NCBI GenBank assembly: GCA_034436355.1
Contig: DAOTVQ010000044.1
Coordinates: 61,778 to 125,777, forward strand
Reading direction: 5' to 3'
Source: CP2-2F sp034436355
Lineage (GTDB): Bacteria > Chloroflexota > Anaerolineae > Aggregatilineales > UBA2796
Length of the DNA: 64,000 nucleotides
Position 1 is the stretch's first letter. The number at the start of each line of letters is the position of its first letter. This document shows positions 1 to 9,364 of the stretch, piece by piece. The notes beneath the pieces are model-generated. The model saw only the letters and a program-made list of their open reading frames with translations. It was not told the origin of the DNA and searched no databases. Made by a program: the position numbers and the translations under genes.

Positions 1-1585
1 TTATACGCGCCTTTTGATTGTGCTGATGTTTGCCGTGGCGCTCATGTCCGCCTTCATCAGTTCAACGGGTGTGGTGGCGCTGCTGCTGCCTTCCATCATG
101 AGCCTTGCCACCAAAACGCGGCTGCCACCTTCACGGCTGCTCATCCCACTGAGCATCAGCGCGCTGCTGGGCGGCGCCAGCACCTTGATCGGCACGCCGC
201 CAAACCTGCTGGCAGCCGAAAAGCTACGCTTAGGCGGCTACGAAACGTTCAGCTTCTTCAGCTTCACGCCGATCAGCATTGCGATTTTGCTTGCCAGCGT
301 GTTGTTTGTGACAACCTTTGGCAAGCGCCTGCTGCCAGAGCGTCAGGCTGTGCAGAAAGTGCAGCCCGTCACCACGCCCGCCGAACTTTTTACCCTTTAC
401 CGCCTGCCGGAAAGCCTCTACCGCTTGCGTGTGGATGCACAGTCGCCCTTGATCGGCAAGACCTTGCCAGAGAGCAACCTGCGCGAGCAATTTGAACTAA
501 GCGTGCTGAGTATTATCCACGCCAACGGCAAGCGAACAGGCAACGTGGCAGTTGGCAGGCGCGCCGAGCCGCTACGCCCAAACACGCACATTCAAGCTGA
601 AGACATCCTGATTGTGCAGGGCAATGTGGACGCCGTCAGCCAAGCGGCTGCCTATTGGCGCTTGGCAATCATGGCGAATGAGCCTGTTGTTGAGCAGGAT
701 GTGATCACGAATGAAGTCGGCATTGCCGAGGTGATGCTGCGTCCGCGTTCGGCAGCCCTCGATAAAACGCTGACCGATCTCAATTTTGGGCGAACGCACC
801 GCCTGACCGTGCTGGATATTCGGCGTCCGGGCAGTGACGGCGCGCTTGACCTGAAAAATACGCCGCTGCGCTTTGGCGATATGTTGTTGGTGCAAGGGCA
901 GTGGAAGGATATTTTTGAGCTGAAGCAGCAGCAGCGCCGCGATTACATCGTGATGGGAGAGCCAGAAGCTGCCGAATTTGGCGCCTTTCAGCGCGTTGAG
1001 CGTGCGCCAATCGTGCTGATTGTGCTGGCGCTTATGATCATCGCTATCATGATCAATCCCGATCTGCTGACGCTTGCCAGCCTTTCGGCAGCCATTGCCG
1101 TTGTGCTGACGGGCTGCATCTCGATGGATGAGGCCTATGAGGCGATTGACTGGAAGACGCTGATCTTGATCGCCGGGATGCTGCCACTCAGCACGGCGTT
1201 GGTCAAGGTTGGCGTCGTGGATTCGGTGGCGACCAGCCTACGCACAGCACTAGGCGGCATGGGCATCTATGCGGTGATTGCGGGCTTGTTCGTCCTCACG
1301 GCAATCTTCACACAGGTGCTTTCGAACACCGTCACGACGGTGCTGATCGTGCCGATTGCCATTGTTGCCGCACGCGATCTGGGCGTGGCGCCGCAAGCGT
1401 TTGTGATGGCAGTTGCCATTGCCGCCTCCATGGCCTTTGGCACGCCGATTGCCTCACCGGTCAACACGCTGGTGATGTCGCCGGGCAACTATAAATTCAG
1501 TGATTATGCGCGTATCGGCTTGCCGCTGATCGTGATCAGTATGGTGATCACGCTCGCCCTACTGCCACTCTTGTTCCCACTCTGA
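1..1585 (+). CDS. SLC13-family permease with internal RCK_C domains (5' truncated)
   Basis: The reading frame is open to the left edge, so the N-terminus is missing. About 525 residues are visible. Two hydrophobic blocks flank a soluble middle of roughly residues 125-305, which looks like two TrkA-C (RCK_C) domains; each ends in a phrase such as ILIVQG or MLLVQG. SLC13/ArsB-type signatures are present: SSTGVVALLLP and LIGTPPNLL in the first half, SNTVTTVLIVP and FGTPIASPVNT in the second. The family moves sulfate or other oxyanions or dicarboxylates with a cation across the inner membrane. The substrate cannot be read from the sequence. The protein ends normally with a TGA, 82 bp before the next gene. 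Confidence 0.85.
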   Translation, partial: YTRLLIVLMFAVALMSAFISSTGVVALLLPSIMSLATKTRLPPSRLLIPLSISALLGGASTLIGTPPNLLAAEKLRLGGYETFSFFSFTPISIAILLASVLFVTTFGKRLLPERQAVQKVQPVTTPAELFTLYRLPESLYRLRVDAQSPLIGKTLPESNLREQFELSVLSIIHANGKRTGNVAVGRRAEPLRPNTHIQAEDILIVQGNVDAVSQAAAYWRLAIMANEPVVEQDVITNEVGIAEVMLRPRSAALDKTLTDLNFGRTHRLTVLDIRRPGSDGALDLKNTPLRFGDMLLVQGQWKDIFELKQQQRRDYIVMGEPEAAEFGAFQRVERAPIVLIVLALMIIAIMINPDLLTLASLSAAIAVVLTGCISMDEAYEAIDWKTLILIAGMLPLSTALVKVGVVDSVATSLRTALGGMGIYAVIAGLFVLTAIFTQVLSNTVTTVLIVPIAIVAARDLGVAPQAFVMAVAIAASMAFGTPIASPVNTLVMSPGNYKFSDYARIGLPLIVISMVITLALLPLLFPL

Positions 1586-1625
1586 TGAGCGTTGGGCAAG
1601 CGTAGCCTTCGGGCGGCGCAGGCTG

Positions 1626-1634
1626 TGCTACAAT
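1626..1634 (+). promoter_or_regulatory. Extended -10 promoter (TGCTACAAT) for the transglycosylase gene
   Basis: TGC followed by TACAAT, 33 bp before the GTG start. No convincing -35 box is visible. The same TGnTACAAT string recurs before three other genes in the window. Confidence 0.5.
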
Positions 1635-1667
1635 TAACGGAAGGTTTCTGAGTGAGGTTGTAGTGCA

Positions 1668-2378
1668 GTGCGGATGCTGTATCGCTTATGGGTGGCTTTT
1701 CTGCCGTTGCAACTGCTGATGATCATTGGTGCAGTGGGCATGACGGTTGGTGTGATGGCAGCCTTAGTGGTGCTGCTGCTGCGCGGCGGCATTCCAACGG
1801 CTGCCTCTGACCTCCCGTCCCAAGAGGCGGCGTTGCAAGCGCGCCTCATGCGGGATCGAATCGCACCTGTGTTCACGCCCGAAGTGCAGTTCTGGTCGCC
1901 GTGGATCATGAAGTGGTCGCGTGAGTATGGTGTTGATCCCGATATTCTGGCGACGGTCATCCAGATCGAGAGCTGCGGGCATTACCTCGTGAGTTCGCCA
2001 GCCGGCGCGCAAGGCTTGTTTCAGGTGATGCCCTTTCACTTTGCCGAAGGCGAAAACATGCTAGACCCTGAGACGAACGCCAAGCGTGGCATTGCTTACC
2101 TGATCGGCGGTTTGCAGCGCGCCGATGGGCATATCGGCTTGGCGATGGCAGGCTACAACGGCGGCTGGGGCGTGATTCCGCGTGGCTGGGGGCGCTGGGT
2201 GACCGAGACGCGCAATTACTACCGCTGGGGATCGCTCATCTACATGGATGCCCTTGCCGGCAAGACCACCCAACAAAGCGAGGCACTCCAAAGCTGGCTG
2301 AATGCGGGCGGCGTTAATTTGTGTCGGCAAGCGGCACAAGTGCTTGCGCCGCTGCAAAGCACGCCCACCGCACCCTGA
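1668..2378 (+). CDS. Membrane-anchored lytic transglycosylase (SLT domain)
   Basis: This 236-residue protein has one N-terminal membrane segment (about residues 12-40) and a C-terminal SLT/lysozyme-like domain. The catalytic Glu is probably E101 in QIESCGH, followed by SSPAGAQGLFQVMP and the AGYNGGWG motif, all typical of soluble lytic transglycosylases. It would cleave peptidoglycan glycan strands to 1,6-anhydro ends outside the membrane. The start is GTG at 1668; an in-frame ATG lies two codons later at 1674 and is an equally good choice. The 3' end faces the MBL hydrolase gene tail to tail with a 2-bp gap. Confidence 0.85.
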   Translation: MRMLYRLWVAFLPLQLLMIIGAVGMTVGVMAALVVLLLRGGIPTAASDLPSQEAALQARLMRDRIAPVFTPEVQFWSPWIMKWSREYGVDPDILATVIQIESCGHYLVSSPAGAQGLFQVMPFHFAEGENMLDPETNAKRGIAYLIGGLQRADGHIGLAMAGYNGGWGVIPRGWGRWVTETRNYYRWGSLIYMDALAGKTTQQSEALQSWLNAGGVNLCRQAAQVLAPLQSTPTAP

Positions 2379-2380
2379 TC

Positions 2381-3391
2381 CTAACGGGCGTGCCAGATCG
2401 CCACACCCTCAGACACTTCAGCGGCGGCTTTGCCATCGCGCACCAACAGATCAAGGTGCCCCAACACTTCCGAGATAGCAAGGAACATCTCTGGCTCGCG
2501 CAGGCGCGGAAACATAGCGCGCACCAACGCATAGAGCGTGCGCGGCTGCTCCGCGCACAAGGCGCGCAGCTTTTCGGCGCGCTGGCTGTGCATGGCAAGC
2601 CGTGCTTCCACCAACTGCGGCACGTGCGTCACTGGCTCACCGTGTCCGGGATAGGCGATCCGAACCTCCAAGTGGGCAATGCGCTGCAACTCGCGCAGAT
2701 AGTCCAGCAGGCGCTGTGGACGTGGCGCGTTGGGCTGTTCGGGTGGCTCTAGAAGCGGATTAGAGCTAATAGCGCCCAGCAAGTGATCACTAGAGAGCAA
2801 AATGCGCGTTTCAGACTGGTAAAAGCACAGCAGATCGCCGGCGTGTCCCGGCGTGTGGTAGACTTGCCACTGCCGACTGAGTAAGTCGAGCGTATCGCCT
2901 TCCGCCAGCTCGTCATCCACAGCTACTGGCTGGGCAAAACTGCCTAAATAGGCAGAGACGCGCTGAATGCCCTCGATAACAGGCTCAGGCACACCGCCTT
3001 CACGGTAGAGCAGCATCAGGTAGGCATCGAAAGCGCGTCGCGTTGCCTCAGGCTGCTCCAGCCACGCTACAGTTTGCCGATGTGTCAGGACTTGCGCGTC
3101 TGATTCCGCTACAATCTCCGCGGCTAAGCCGATGTGATCAGTGTGGTGGTGCGTCAAGATGAGGCGCTCAATATCGCGGAAGGCAACGCCACAGGCTGCC
3201 AAGCCTTCTTTTAGGGCAGCGCGTGCTGCCTCCGTGCGGACTCCGCAGTCAATCAAGGTCAGCGGCGAGGCATCGCTGCCGAGCGCCAGATAGGCGAACA
3301 CATCACCGACCGGGAAGGGCGTTGGCAGGCTGATTGCGTATAAGCCGCGCAGCACAGTTTCATGGCAATGTGGCGTAATTTCAGTGAGCAT
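2381..3391 (-). CDS. MBL-fold metallohydrolase with C-terminal winged-helix region
   Basis: The 336-residue protein carries the metal-binding signature THHHTDHIG (His81, His83, Asp85, His86), then YHTPGHAGD, SSDHLLG and YPGHGEPV, which supply the remaining metal ligands of a glyoxalase II/LACTB2-like beta-lactamase fold. The last 70 or so residues resemble the BLACT winged-helix tail of that group. Such enzymes hydrolyse thioesters, lactones or nucleic acids; the substrate here is unknown. The ATG overlaps the end of the upstream MaoC gene by 11 bp, so the two are translationally coupled. A CoA-thioester substrate would fit this pairing, but that is inference. Confidence 0.85.
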   Translation of the reverse strand: MLTEITPHCHETVLRGLYAISLPTPFPVGDVFAYLALGSDASPLTLIDCGVRTEAARAALKEGLAACGVAFRDIERLILTHHHTDHIGLAAEIVAESDAQVLTHRQTVAWLEQPEATRRAFDAYLMLLYREGGVPEPVIEGIQRVSAYLGSFAQPVAVDDELAEGDTLDLLSRQWQVYHTPGHAGDLLCFYQSETRILLSSDHLLGAISSNPLLEPPEQPNAPRPQRLLDYLRELQRIAHLEVRIAYPGHGEPVTHVPQLVEARLAMHSQRAEKLRALCAEQPRTLYALVRAMFPRLREPEMFLAISEVLGHLDLLVRDGKAAAEVSEGVAIWHAR

Positions 3392-3911
3392 CAGTTTCGG
3401 TGCTGTGGCTATCAGACTCGGTCACCGTCTCTGTGCTAGAGTCGCTTGGTTGGCTGCGAACCATGATCGTCCATTCGCCCTTTTGCACTGCCTCATCTTT
3501 TTGGTTCAGCACCTTCACCTCCAGCGTGACGATGCCGCCGCCAGCAGCAGCCATTGGGCGGCGCTTGCTCACGCTCGCCTCCACACGGATGGTATCGCCG
3601 ATGTAGACGGGTGCGCGCAGCTTCATCTCAAAGCCAAGAAAGGCGATCACAGTGCCTTCTAGCACACCAAGCTGATACGCCAAGCCGGTGGCAACCGAGA
3701 AGACCAGCGCACCATGCGCGATGCGCGCTCCGAACTGCGTGCCTTCCGCGTAGACGGAATCGGTGTGCATGGGGTTAAAATCGCCGCTGAAGCCGGCAAA
3801 CGCCACCAAATCGGACTCGGTGATGGTGCGTCCGCGGGTGCGGATGGGCAAGCCTTCGACGAATTCCTCGAACCACAAGCCTTGCCCATAGCGGTGAATG
3901 ATTTGGGTCAT
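3381..3911 (-). CDS. MaoC-family (R)-specific enoyl-CoA hydratase-like protein
   Basis: The 176-residue protein has a single hot-dog fold. The hydratase-2 signature FSGDFNPMH gives the catalytic pair Asp44 and His49, followed by FGARIAHG. The family adds water to trans-2-enoyl-CoA or related acyl thioesters in the cytoplasm. An unusual Ser/Thr/Glu-rich tail of about 24 residues (SDSSTETVTESDSHSTETD) follows the fold and looks disordered. It is the first gene of a two-gene unit with the overlapping MBL hydrolase. The 18-bp gap to the upstream dehydratase gene suggests co-transcription with it. Confidence 0.85.
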   Translation of the reverse strand: MTQIIHRYGQGLWFEEFVEGLPIRTRGRTITESDLVAFAGFSGDFNPMHTDSVYAEGTQFGARIAHGALVFSVATGLAYQLGVLEGTVIAFLGFEMKLRAPVYIGDTIRVEASVSKRRPMAAAGGGIVTLEVKVLNQKDEAVQKGEWTIMVRSQPSDSSTETVTESDSHSTETDAH

Positions 3912-3929
3912 TGGTGCTGCGTCCTCAAC

Positions 3930-4955
3930 TTATGCTTGTGCATCTGCCAAGCGCTGCGCGTACTGCTGCTTATAGAACTCGAGGTATTCGCCCGTCTTGA
4001 TCTTGCGCCACCACCATTCGTTGCGCTGATACCAGCGCACGGTTTGGGCAAGCTGTGCCTCAAAATCGTCGTTGCGCTGCCAGCCAAGCGCCCTGATCTT
4101 GCTGCAATCCACCGCATAACGCCGATCATGACCGGGACGATCTGCCACGTGGCGGATGAGCGTTTCAGGCTTGCCGAGCAGTTGCAACAGGCGGTGCGTC
4201 ACATCAATATTGTGCTGTTCGTTCTCGCCGCCCACGTTGTAAACCTCGCCGTTGGCGCCCCTGTGCAGCACAAGGTCAATGGCACGGGCGTGATCATCCA
4301 CGTACAGCCAATCGCGCACCTGCTTGCCATCGCCATAAACGGGCAGTGGGCGGTCATCAATTGCCTCTGTGATGAATAACGGCATCATCTTCTCAGGATA
4401 TTGGTAAGGTCCGTAGGTGTTGCTGCCGCGTGTGATGGTTGTGTACATGCCGTGCGTCACGTGGTAGGCGCGCACCATCATCTCGCCGCCGGCTTTGGCG
4501 GCTGAGTAGGGATTGTTAGGCTGAAGGGTATCCGTCTCTTTGAAGGTGCCTTCTGCCCGCCAGCCATAGACTTCATCGGTGCTGACTTGGTGGAAGCGCG
4601 TGATGCCCAGTGCGCGTGCCTGTTCCAGCAGCACGTAGACGCCGATCACATCTGTATCAAGGAAGGCGTGCGAACTGAGGATGCTGCGGTCAACGTGCGA
4701 CTCTGCCGCAAAGTTGACGATGGCATCTACCTGATAGTGTTCCAACACGCGCTTGACAGTCACCGCATCGGCAATATCGCCGCGCTCAAAGCGATAGTTC
4801 GGCGCATCGTGAACAGGCAGCAAGTTATCGGTGTTGCCGGCGTAGGTCAGCTTATCCAGCACGATGATGGTGTAGTGCGGATATTGCTCGACCATGTGGC
4901 GTACAAAGGCGCTGCCAATGAAGCCTGCGCCGCCTGTGACTAGAATATTTTTCAT
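3930..4955 (-). CDS. rfbB: dTDP-glucose 4,6-dehydratase
   Basis: This 341-residue short-chain dehydrogenase of the extended type converts dTDP-glucose to dTDP-4-keto-6-deoxyglucose, the second step of dTDP-rhamnose and related sugar synthesis. The NAD-binding TGGAGFIG spans residues 7-14. The dehydratase motif STDEVYG is at 125-131 and the catalytic YxxxK is Y150/K154 (PYSAAK). FAAESHVDRS and LYVDDHARA are also typical. The usual partners rmlA, rmlC and rmlD are not in the window. It is coupled (4-bp overlap) to an upstream GT39-like membrane glycosyltransferase, which fits a role in cell-surface glycan. Confidence 0.93.
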   Translation of the reverse strand: MKNILVTGGAGFIGSAFVRHMVEQYPHYTIIVLDKLTYAGNTDNLLPVHDAPNYRFERGDIADAVTVKRVLEHYQVDAIVNFAAESHVDRSILSSHAFLDTDVIGVYVLLEQARALGITRFHQVSTDEVYGWRAEGTFKETDTLQPNNPYSAAKAGGEMMVRAYHVTHGMYTTITRGSNTYGPYQYPEKMMPLFITEAIDDRPLPVYGDGKQVRDWLYVDDHARAIDLVLHRGANGEVYNVGGENEQHNIDVTHRLLQLLGKPETLIRHVADRPGHDRRYAVDCSKIRALGWQRNDDFEAQLAQTVRWYQRNEWWWRKIKTGEYLEFYKQQYAQRLADAQA

Positions 4956-6361
4956 GTGTTTTTCACCTTCGTTTGGAAAAAGTTGGCACGCCGCTGCCCA
5001 AAGTATAGCAGAGCATATGCAGAGAACAAGAACAGCAGCGGATCGCTAGGCGCACGGTAGCGCGTGCAAGGTGTGGTTAGCACATAGAAAGCCGTCAGGA
5101 TCAACAGCACAAACCCGATCAGCAAGACGTTTCGCCAAGCACGGCGCGTTTGCCACATTCCGATCAGCCCGAAGAGCAGCAAGCTGCCGAAATAAAGACG
5201 ATGCACCCAGCGCCCGATCACGCTGAAGAGCGGCTCGGCATAGATATCACCTTCGGCGCTGAACCCATTGGCACGTATCTCTTCAGGGTCGGTCAAGGCA
5301 CGGATACTGCCATCTGCCTCACGCACAAACGGAATTACACCATTGATCGGGTTGCGCGTTGGGAAGATGTCTGGCGTCCATTGCGCGTAGAACTTCCACA
5401 GCAGCAGGGCAGGAATTTGCTCAGGGTGCTGGCGCAAGTAATCACCCGCTAGGCGCGTTAAACGCTCGCCGTTTTCCACCAAGCGCTGCGCCAACGCGCC
5501 TGCTTCAGCCTGGACGTCTAGATGCTCAGGCATCCACAACAGCGGATAGCCCGCCTGAATGAACGGCACAGTATAGGGGCTGTTGCCGCCCCACAAAGCT
5601 ACCCCCAGGTTGCCGCCAATTGGAATGAACCGATTGAATGTCTGGTAGGTCTGCCACAGCCATGGCGCCACCACCATAAAGCTGATCAATGCCGCCGGCA
5701 CGAGGCGCACCGCGCTCTGCCAAACGCTCAGCCGAAACAGACACCACAGCGCGCCGCCAAACGCGATCAGCACCGCCGGCGGGCGCGTCAGCGCTAACAA
5801 GCCGATGGATACGCCGCACACACCAATGAGCGCCCATGTGCCGCCGTCAAGCTGCTCGCGCTCGCGCAGTGCGACGAAGCTGAGTGTCGTCAGGCTGATC
5901 AACATCGCCAAGAGCGAGGTGTAGCCAACGCTGAGCGTCTGGAAGATCAGGTAGGGATACAGGGCGACGCAAATGCCCGCCAATAGCCCAACGGCGGGCT
6001 TACCAAACAGACGCTTGCCAAGCTGAAAAACTGCCCAAACCGTCACCAGATCGAAAAGGAGATTCAGGCTGCCGACTGAAGCGGGTGTGCGCCCACCAAT
6101 GGCATAGGCAACTGACAACAAGACGGGATACAGCACGCTGGAGCCTTCCACATCAATTTGTCCGCGTTCTAAGCCCAGCACGCCGCTTGCCAATAGGTTC
6201 TGAGCGCGCACATCATAGGCGCCTTCGCCATGCACCACATCGCCTTCAAAGGTGAACTGCTGCCCAAAGATAGCAAACACACCTAGCCGTGCCACAGCAC
6301 AAAGCCCAAGCACAGCCAGCAGAGCATAGTGGTTTTTTAGGATAGTTAGCCGTTTGCTCAT
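4952..6361 (-). CDS. GT39-like polytopic membrane glycosyltransferase
   Basis: A 469-residue protein with about ten to twelve hydrophobic segments. It has the layout of the ArnT/PMT (GT39) superfamily: a first extracytoplasmic loop with acidic residues (FEGDVVHGEGAYD), then multi-helix blocks and a C-terminal helix pair. Such enzymes move a sugar from a polyprenyl-phosphate donor outside the membrane. I place the start at the ATG at 6361, one base past the end of the upstream gene; an upstream GTG/ATG would add 15 residues overlapping that gene. It overlaps rfbB by 4 bp. It is paralogous in type to the next upstream gene, with which it forms a tandem pair. Donor and acceptor are unknown. Confidence 0.75.
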   Translation of the reverse strand: MSKRLTILKNHYALLAVLGLCAVARLGVFAIFGQQFTFEGDVVHGEGAYDVRAQNLLASGVLGLERGQIDVEGSSVLYPVLLSVAYAIGGRTPASVGSLNLLFDLVTVWAVFQLGKRLFGKPAVGLLAGICVALYPYLIFQTLSVGYTSLLAMLISLTTLSFVALREREQLDGGTWALIGVCGVSIGLLALTRPPAVLIAFGGALWCLFRLSVWQSAVRLVPAALISFMVVAPWLWQTYQTFNRFIPIGGNLGVALWGGNSPYTVPFIQAGYPLLWMPEHLDVQAEAGALAQRLVENGERLTRLAGDYLRQHPEQIPALLLWKFYAQWTPDIFPTRNPINGVIPFVREADGSIRALTDPEEIRANGFSAEGDIYAEPLFSVIGRWVHRLYFGSLLLFGLIGMWQTRRAWRNVLLIGFVLLILTAFYVLTTPCTRYRAPSDPLLFLFSAYALLYFGQRRANFFQTKVKNT

Positions 6362-6362
6362 C

Positions 6363-7646
6363 TCAATGTTTATGAACGGTGCGCCCTGCAAGGGCGGCGC
6401 CCGCAAAAATCACCCACAGTGCCATTGTTGGGAAGAGATAGCGCGGGATAGCCGTCAGCAGGCTATGCAGCGCGTAGAAATAGAACAGCAAGCCATACAG
6501 CGGCAATGCCTGCCAAAACAGCCGCCAACGGAACATGCCGAACAGCACGCCCACCATGCCAAACAGCAGCCCACCGAAGTGGAACAGGTAGAGCGTGAGC
6601 TTGGGCAGAAAGGCATCGCCGCTTAGCACCCTGCCAAAGCCCGCCACGCTGCGATCCGTCGTCCACCACGTCAGGAACAGTTCCTTAAGGCTTTCGCCGC
6701 TGAAGAAGACGGTATTGTGCGGTTGCAGGCTTGCTTCCAGCAGGTTACTCAGGCGGCGTGCCGCATAGCCAAGCGGATCGCTGAGGATTGCTTCAAAGGC
6801 GAGCTGTGTGTAGATTTGATCGTTTTTGCCCTCATCTTCCACGCCGATGCCTGCCCGCTGATCAACGCATTCGGGCCCGCACCAGCCCTCATTCGTGCCA
6901 AGATAGAAATTGGCTGCCAAGCCCGCACCGCTGATCATAAACGTTCCCCAGCGCAGGTAGCCGTAGGCAGTCCATGAGAGGACGACCAGCCCATAGACGA
7001 TCAGCAACGCCGCAATCAAGCGCAGCGCACGCCACCGATAGCACCAGACCAAGTGCGCGGCAAAGATGATTGGCACAGCCAGCGCAATAGCGCGGGTCAG
7101 GCTTGCCAAGCCAAGCAGCACACCAACCCACAGCACCTGCCTCGCCCTGATTGGCTTCCCGTGCTGCACATAATGCCCATGCAGCGCTAAGGCGCCAATC
7201 AGCAGCGGCAGGAATACGCTCTCCGTCAGCACTTGCCCTGCTTCAATGATAAAGATCGGGTTGAGTGCCACCAGCCAAGTCGCAATCAGCGCGGCGCGTT
7301 TGCCAACGTAAGCGCTTGCCGCGGCATAAAGCGCCCCGACTAGGGCAACGCTCCATAGCACGTTGAGCAGGCGCAAGGCGGTTAGGCTTGCCTCGCCAAA
7401 GATAACCTGCACCACACCGACATAGATCAAGTACAACGGCGGAATGTTGACCATCTGCGCCGCTCGCCCACGCACCAACTCTAGCCCATACTGCATCAGC
7501 CCAAGCGTATCCCCACCGCTGACGTTGGGTGGTGTAGCCAAGACAAAAATAAGGCGCAGGGTGAAGGCGATGGCAAGCACTAAAGGGATGCTGTGCCAAG
7601 CTAGGCTGAGGGATGTATGCGTTTTTTGGACGGGCAATGCGTGCAT
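6363..7646 (-). CDS. GT39-like polytopic membrane glycosyltransferase
   Basis: A 427-residue integral membrane protein starting MHALPVQK. The first hydrophobic helix (about residues 19-37) is followed by GGDTLGLMQYGLELVRG, the acidic first loop expected in the GT39/ArnT superfamily. About ten further membrane segments follow, and it ends in a short charged tail. It would use a lipid-linked sugar to glycosylate lipid or protein at the outer face of the membrane. It is probably the first gene of the minus-strand unit running through the second GT39 gene, rfbB, MaoC and the MBL hydrolase. The acceptor is not predictable. Confidence 0.75.
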   Translation of the reverse strand: MHALPVQKTHTSLSLAWHSIPLVLAIAFTLRLIFVLATPPNVSGGDTLGLMQYGLELVRGRAAQMVNIPPLYLIYVGVVQVIFGEASLTALRLLNVLWSVALVGALYAAASAYVGKRAALIATWLVALNPIFIIEAGQVLTESVFLPLLIGALALHGHYVQHGKPIRARQVLWVGVLLGLASLTRAIALAVPIIFAAHLVWCYRWRALRLIAALLIVYGLVVLSWTAYGYLRWGTFMISGAGLAANFYLGTNEGWCGPECVDQRAGIGVEDEGKNDQIYTQLAFEAILSDPLGYAARRLSNLLEASLQPHNTVFFSGESLKELFLTWWTTDRSVAGFGRVLSGDAFLPKLTLYLFHFGGLLFGMVGVLFGMFRWRLFWQALPLYGLLFYFYALHSLLTAIPRYLFPTMALWVIFAGAALAGRTVHKH

Positions 7647-7794
7647 TCGTTCCGCCGTTAGCTAACACTAAATCGGCGGAAGTGTAGCGTGATTCAAGGG
7701 TATACGTCAAGGTGCGGTTACGGTGATTTCAGTATCCGTACCGCAGCCAAAAGGCGTGACAGTGACTGTTTGCCACAGCAGATTGCCCTCTATT

Positions 7795-7844
7795 CCTAGC
7801 CCTTTCCCTGCAAGCAGGGAAAGGGGATCAGCGCGTAGGTGAAG
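7795..7844 (+). repeat. Dispersed palindromic repeat, copy A
   Basis: A 50-bp element containing the hairpin CCCTTTCCCTG-CAAG-CAGGGAAAGGG (arms 7800-7810 and 7815-7825). It matches the reverse complement of 9365-9412 at 42 of 48 aligned positions plus a 2-nt gap. A second GC-rich hairpin module follows at about 7845-7870. It lies downstream of the inositol phosphate synthase gene. Confidence 0.75.
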
Positions 7845-7888
7845 CCCTGCTCCGCAGACGGGGCAAGGGAACATCCACCGTTAAGGAG

Positions 7889-9028
7889 TCAGTCGGCGGA
7901 AGGCTCAGGCGTTCCAAGTGGCAAATCGGCGCCCTGCAAGGTGCGCTGTGCGCTTGGCTCTCCCGCGATGAAGGCTTCCGTCATGGCGTGTGCGTCATCA
8001 TCAGGGTGCTGCATCGGCGGCGATTTCATGAAGTAGGCAGAGGGCGCTTCCAGCGTGCCGCGCAAGCCGCGATCCAAACCCAGCTTGGCGCAGCGCACCG
8101 CATCAATCACCACGCCGGCGCTGTTCGGGCTATCCCACACTTCCAGCTTAAGTTCTAAGGTCAGCGGCACATCGCCAAAGGTGCGCCCTTCAATGCGGAT
8201 GTGCGCCCATTTGCGGTCGGTCAGCCACGGCACGTAGTCCGAAGGACCCACATGCACATTATCCTCACCCAGATCGTAGGGCAGTTGGCTGGTGACGGCG
8301 TTGGTCTTGCTGATCTTCTTGCTCTCCAGCCGTGCGCGCTCCAGCATGTTGTAGAAATCCATGTTGCCGCCAACGTTCAGCTGACTGGTGCGCTCGACGA
8401 TCACACCGCGCTCACGGAAGAGGTTCACCAATTGGCGATGTACAATGGTGGCGCCAACTTGCGATTTGATGTCGTCGCCGATCAGGGGCAACCCGCGCTC
8501 GGCAAAGCGCTGCTGCCAGTCTGCCTCACGGGCGATGAAGACAGGAATGCAGTTGACGAAGGCGCAGCCTGCCTCAAGGGCGGCTTCAGCGTAGAAGCGC
8601 GTGGCTGCCTCACTGCCAACCGGCAGGTAGTTCACTACAACATCCGTCGCGGTTTCGCGCAGAAGACGCGCCACAGCCGCAGGTGACTCGGACGATTCTT
8701 CGATCTTATCTCTCAGGTAGATGCCTAGTCCGTCCAAGGTATGCCCGCGTGCCACGCGCACGCCAAGCGGCGGCACGTCGCTAAATTTAACGGTGTTGTT
8801 CTGCCCGCTAAAGATTGCCTGGCTCAGGTCTTTGCCAACCTTTTCAGCATCTACATCAAAGGCGGCGGAAAATTCAATGTCGCGGATGTGATAGCCGCCC
8901 AATACGATGTGCATCAAGCCGGGAATCAGGCTGTTGGCATCAGCATTTTGGTAGTATTGAATGCCCTGCACCAAAGAGGACGCGCAGTTACCCACACCCA
9001 CGATGGCAACACGAACTTTGTTAGACAC
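7889..9028 (-). CDS. ino1: Inositol-3-phosphate synthase
   Basis: This 379-residue protein converts glucose 6-phosphate to 1D-myo-inositol 3-phosphate using NAD. The N-terminus gives the Rossmann signature VGVGNCASSLVQG. Downstream come DIEFSAAFDVD, VNYLPVGSE, the central DDIKSQVGATIVHR, and NVGGNMDFYNML followed by SKKISKTNAV, all hallmarks of the short actinobacterial/archaeal type of the enzyme. The start is a GTG preceded by AAAGGAG at a good distance. It is monocistronic and divergent from the giant DUF2298 gene. Inverted copies of a palindromic repeat lie on both sides. The product could feed phosphatidylinositol or di-inositol phosphate synthesis; no partner genes are visible here. Confidence 0.93.
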   Translation of the reverse strand: MSNKVRVAIVGVGNCASSLVQGIQYYQNADANSLIPGLMHIVLGGYHIRDIEFSAAFDVDAEKVGKDLSQAIFSGQNNTVKFSDVPPLGVRVARGHTLDGLGIYLRDKIEESSESPAAVARLLRETATDVVVNYLPVGSEAATRFYAEAALEAGCAFVNCIPVFIAREADWQQRFAERGLPLIGDDIKSQVGATIVHRQLVNLFRERGVIVERTSQLNVGGNMDFYNMLERARLESKKISKTNAVTSQLPYDLGEDNVHVGPSDYVPWLTDRKWAHIRIEGRTFGDVPLTLELKLEVWDSPNSAGVVIDAVRCAKLGLDRGLRGTLEAPSAYFMKSPPMQHPDDDAHAMTEAFIAGEPSAQRTLQGADLPLGTPEPSAD

Positions 9029-9364
9029 GGTTTAGAGACTCCTTTGCAGCATTCACGCGCAAGGCGCGGATGTCGTGCGTAACAGGTTGCATAGAGAACA
9101 CACTTGGGCAGCGTGTTGAGGCGCGCTGTTTTTCAAGCAGAGCGTAGCGCCTGCCTAAAGGTGTATAGATGCACTAAGGTTCGCAAATTTTACCATACTT
9201 GGCAAGCCCTGTGCGTTATAAGAACATCGGAAAAATGGAGAAGGGCATCTTAAAAAAGTAACACGCGGCTGTGCTGTGCGTTTCTTGCAGCGGGCAACGT
9301 TATCAGGGCGTGGGCATACCAGAAGGTAGCCTACCCTAAATCCTGCTCCGTAAACAGGGCGGGA

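Noticed and set aside
3930..7646. A complete dTDP-rhamnose pathway
   Set aside because: Only rfbB is present; rmlA, rmlC and rmlD are absent from the window.
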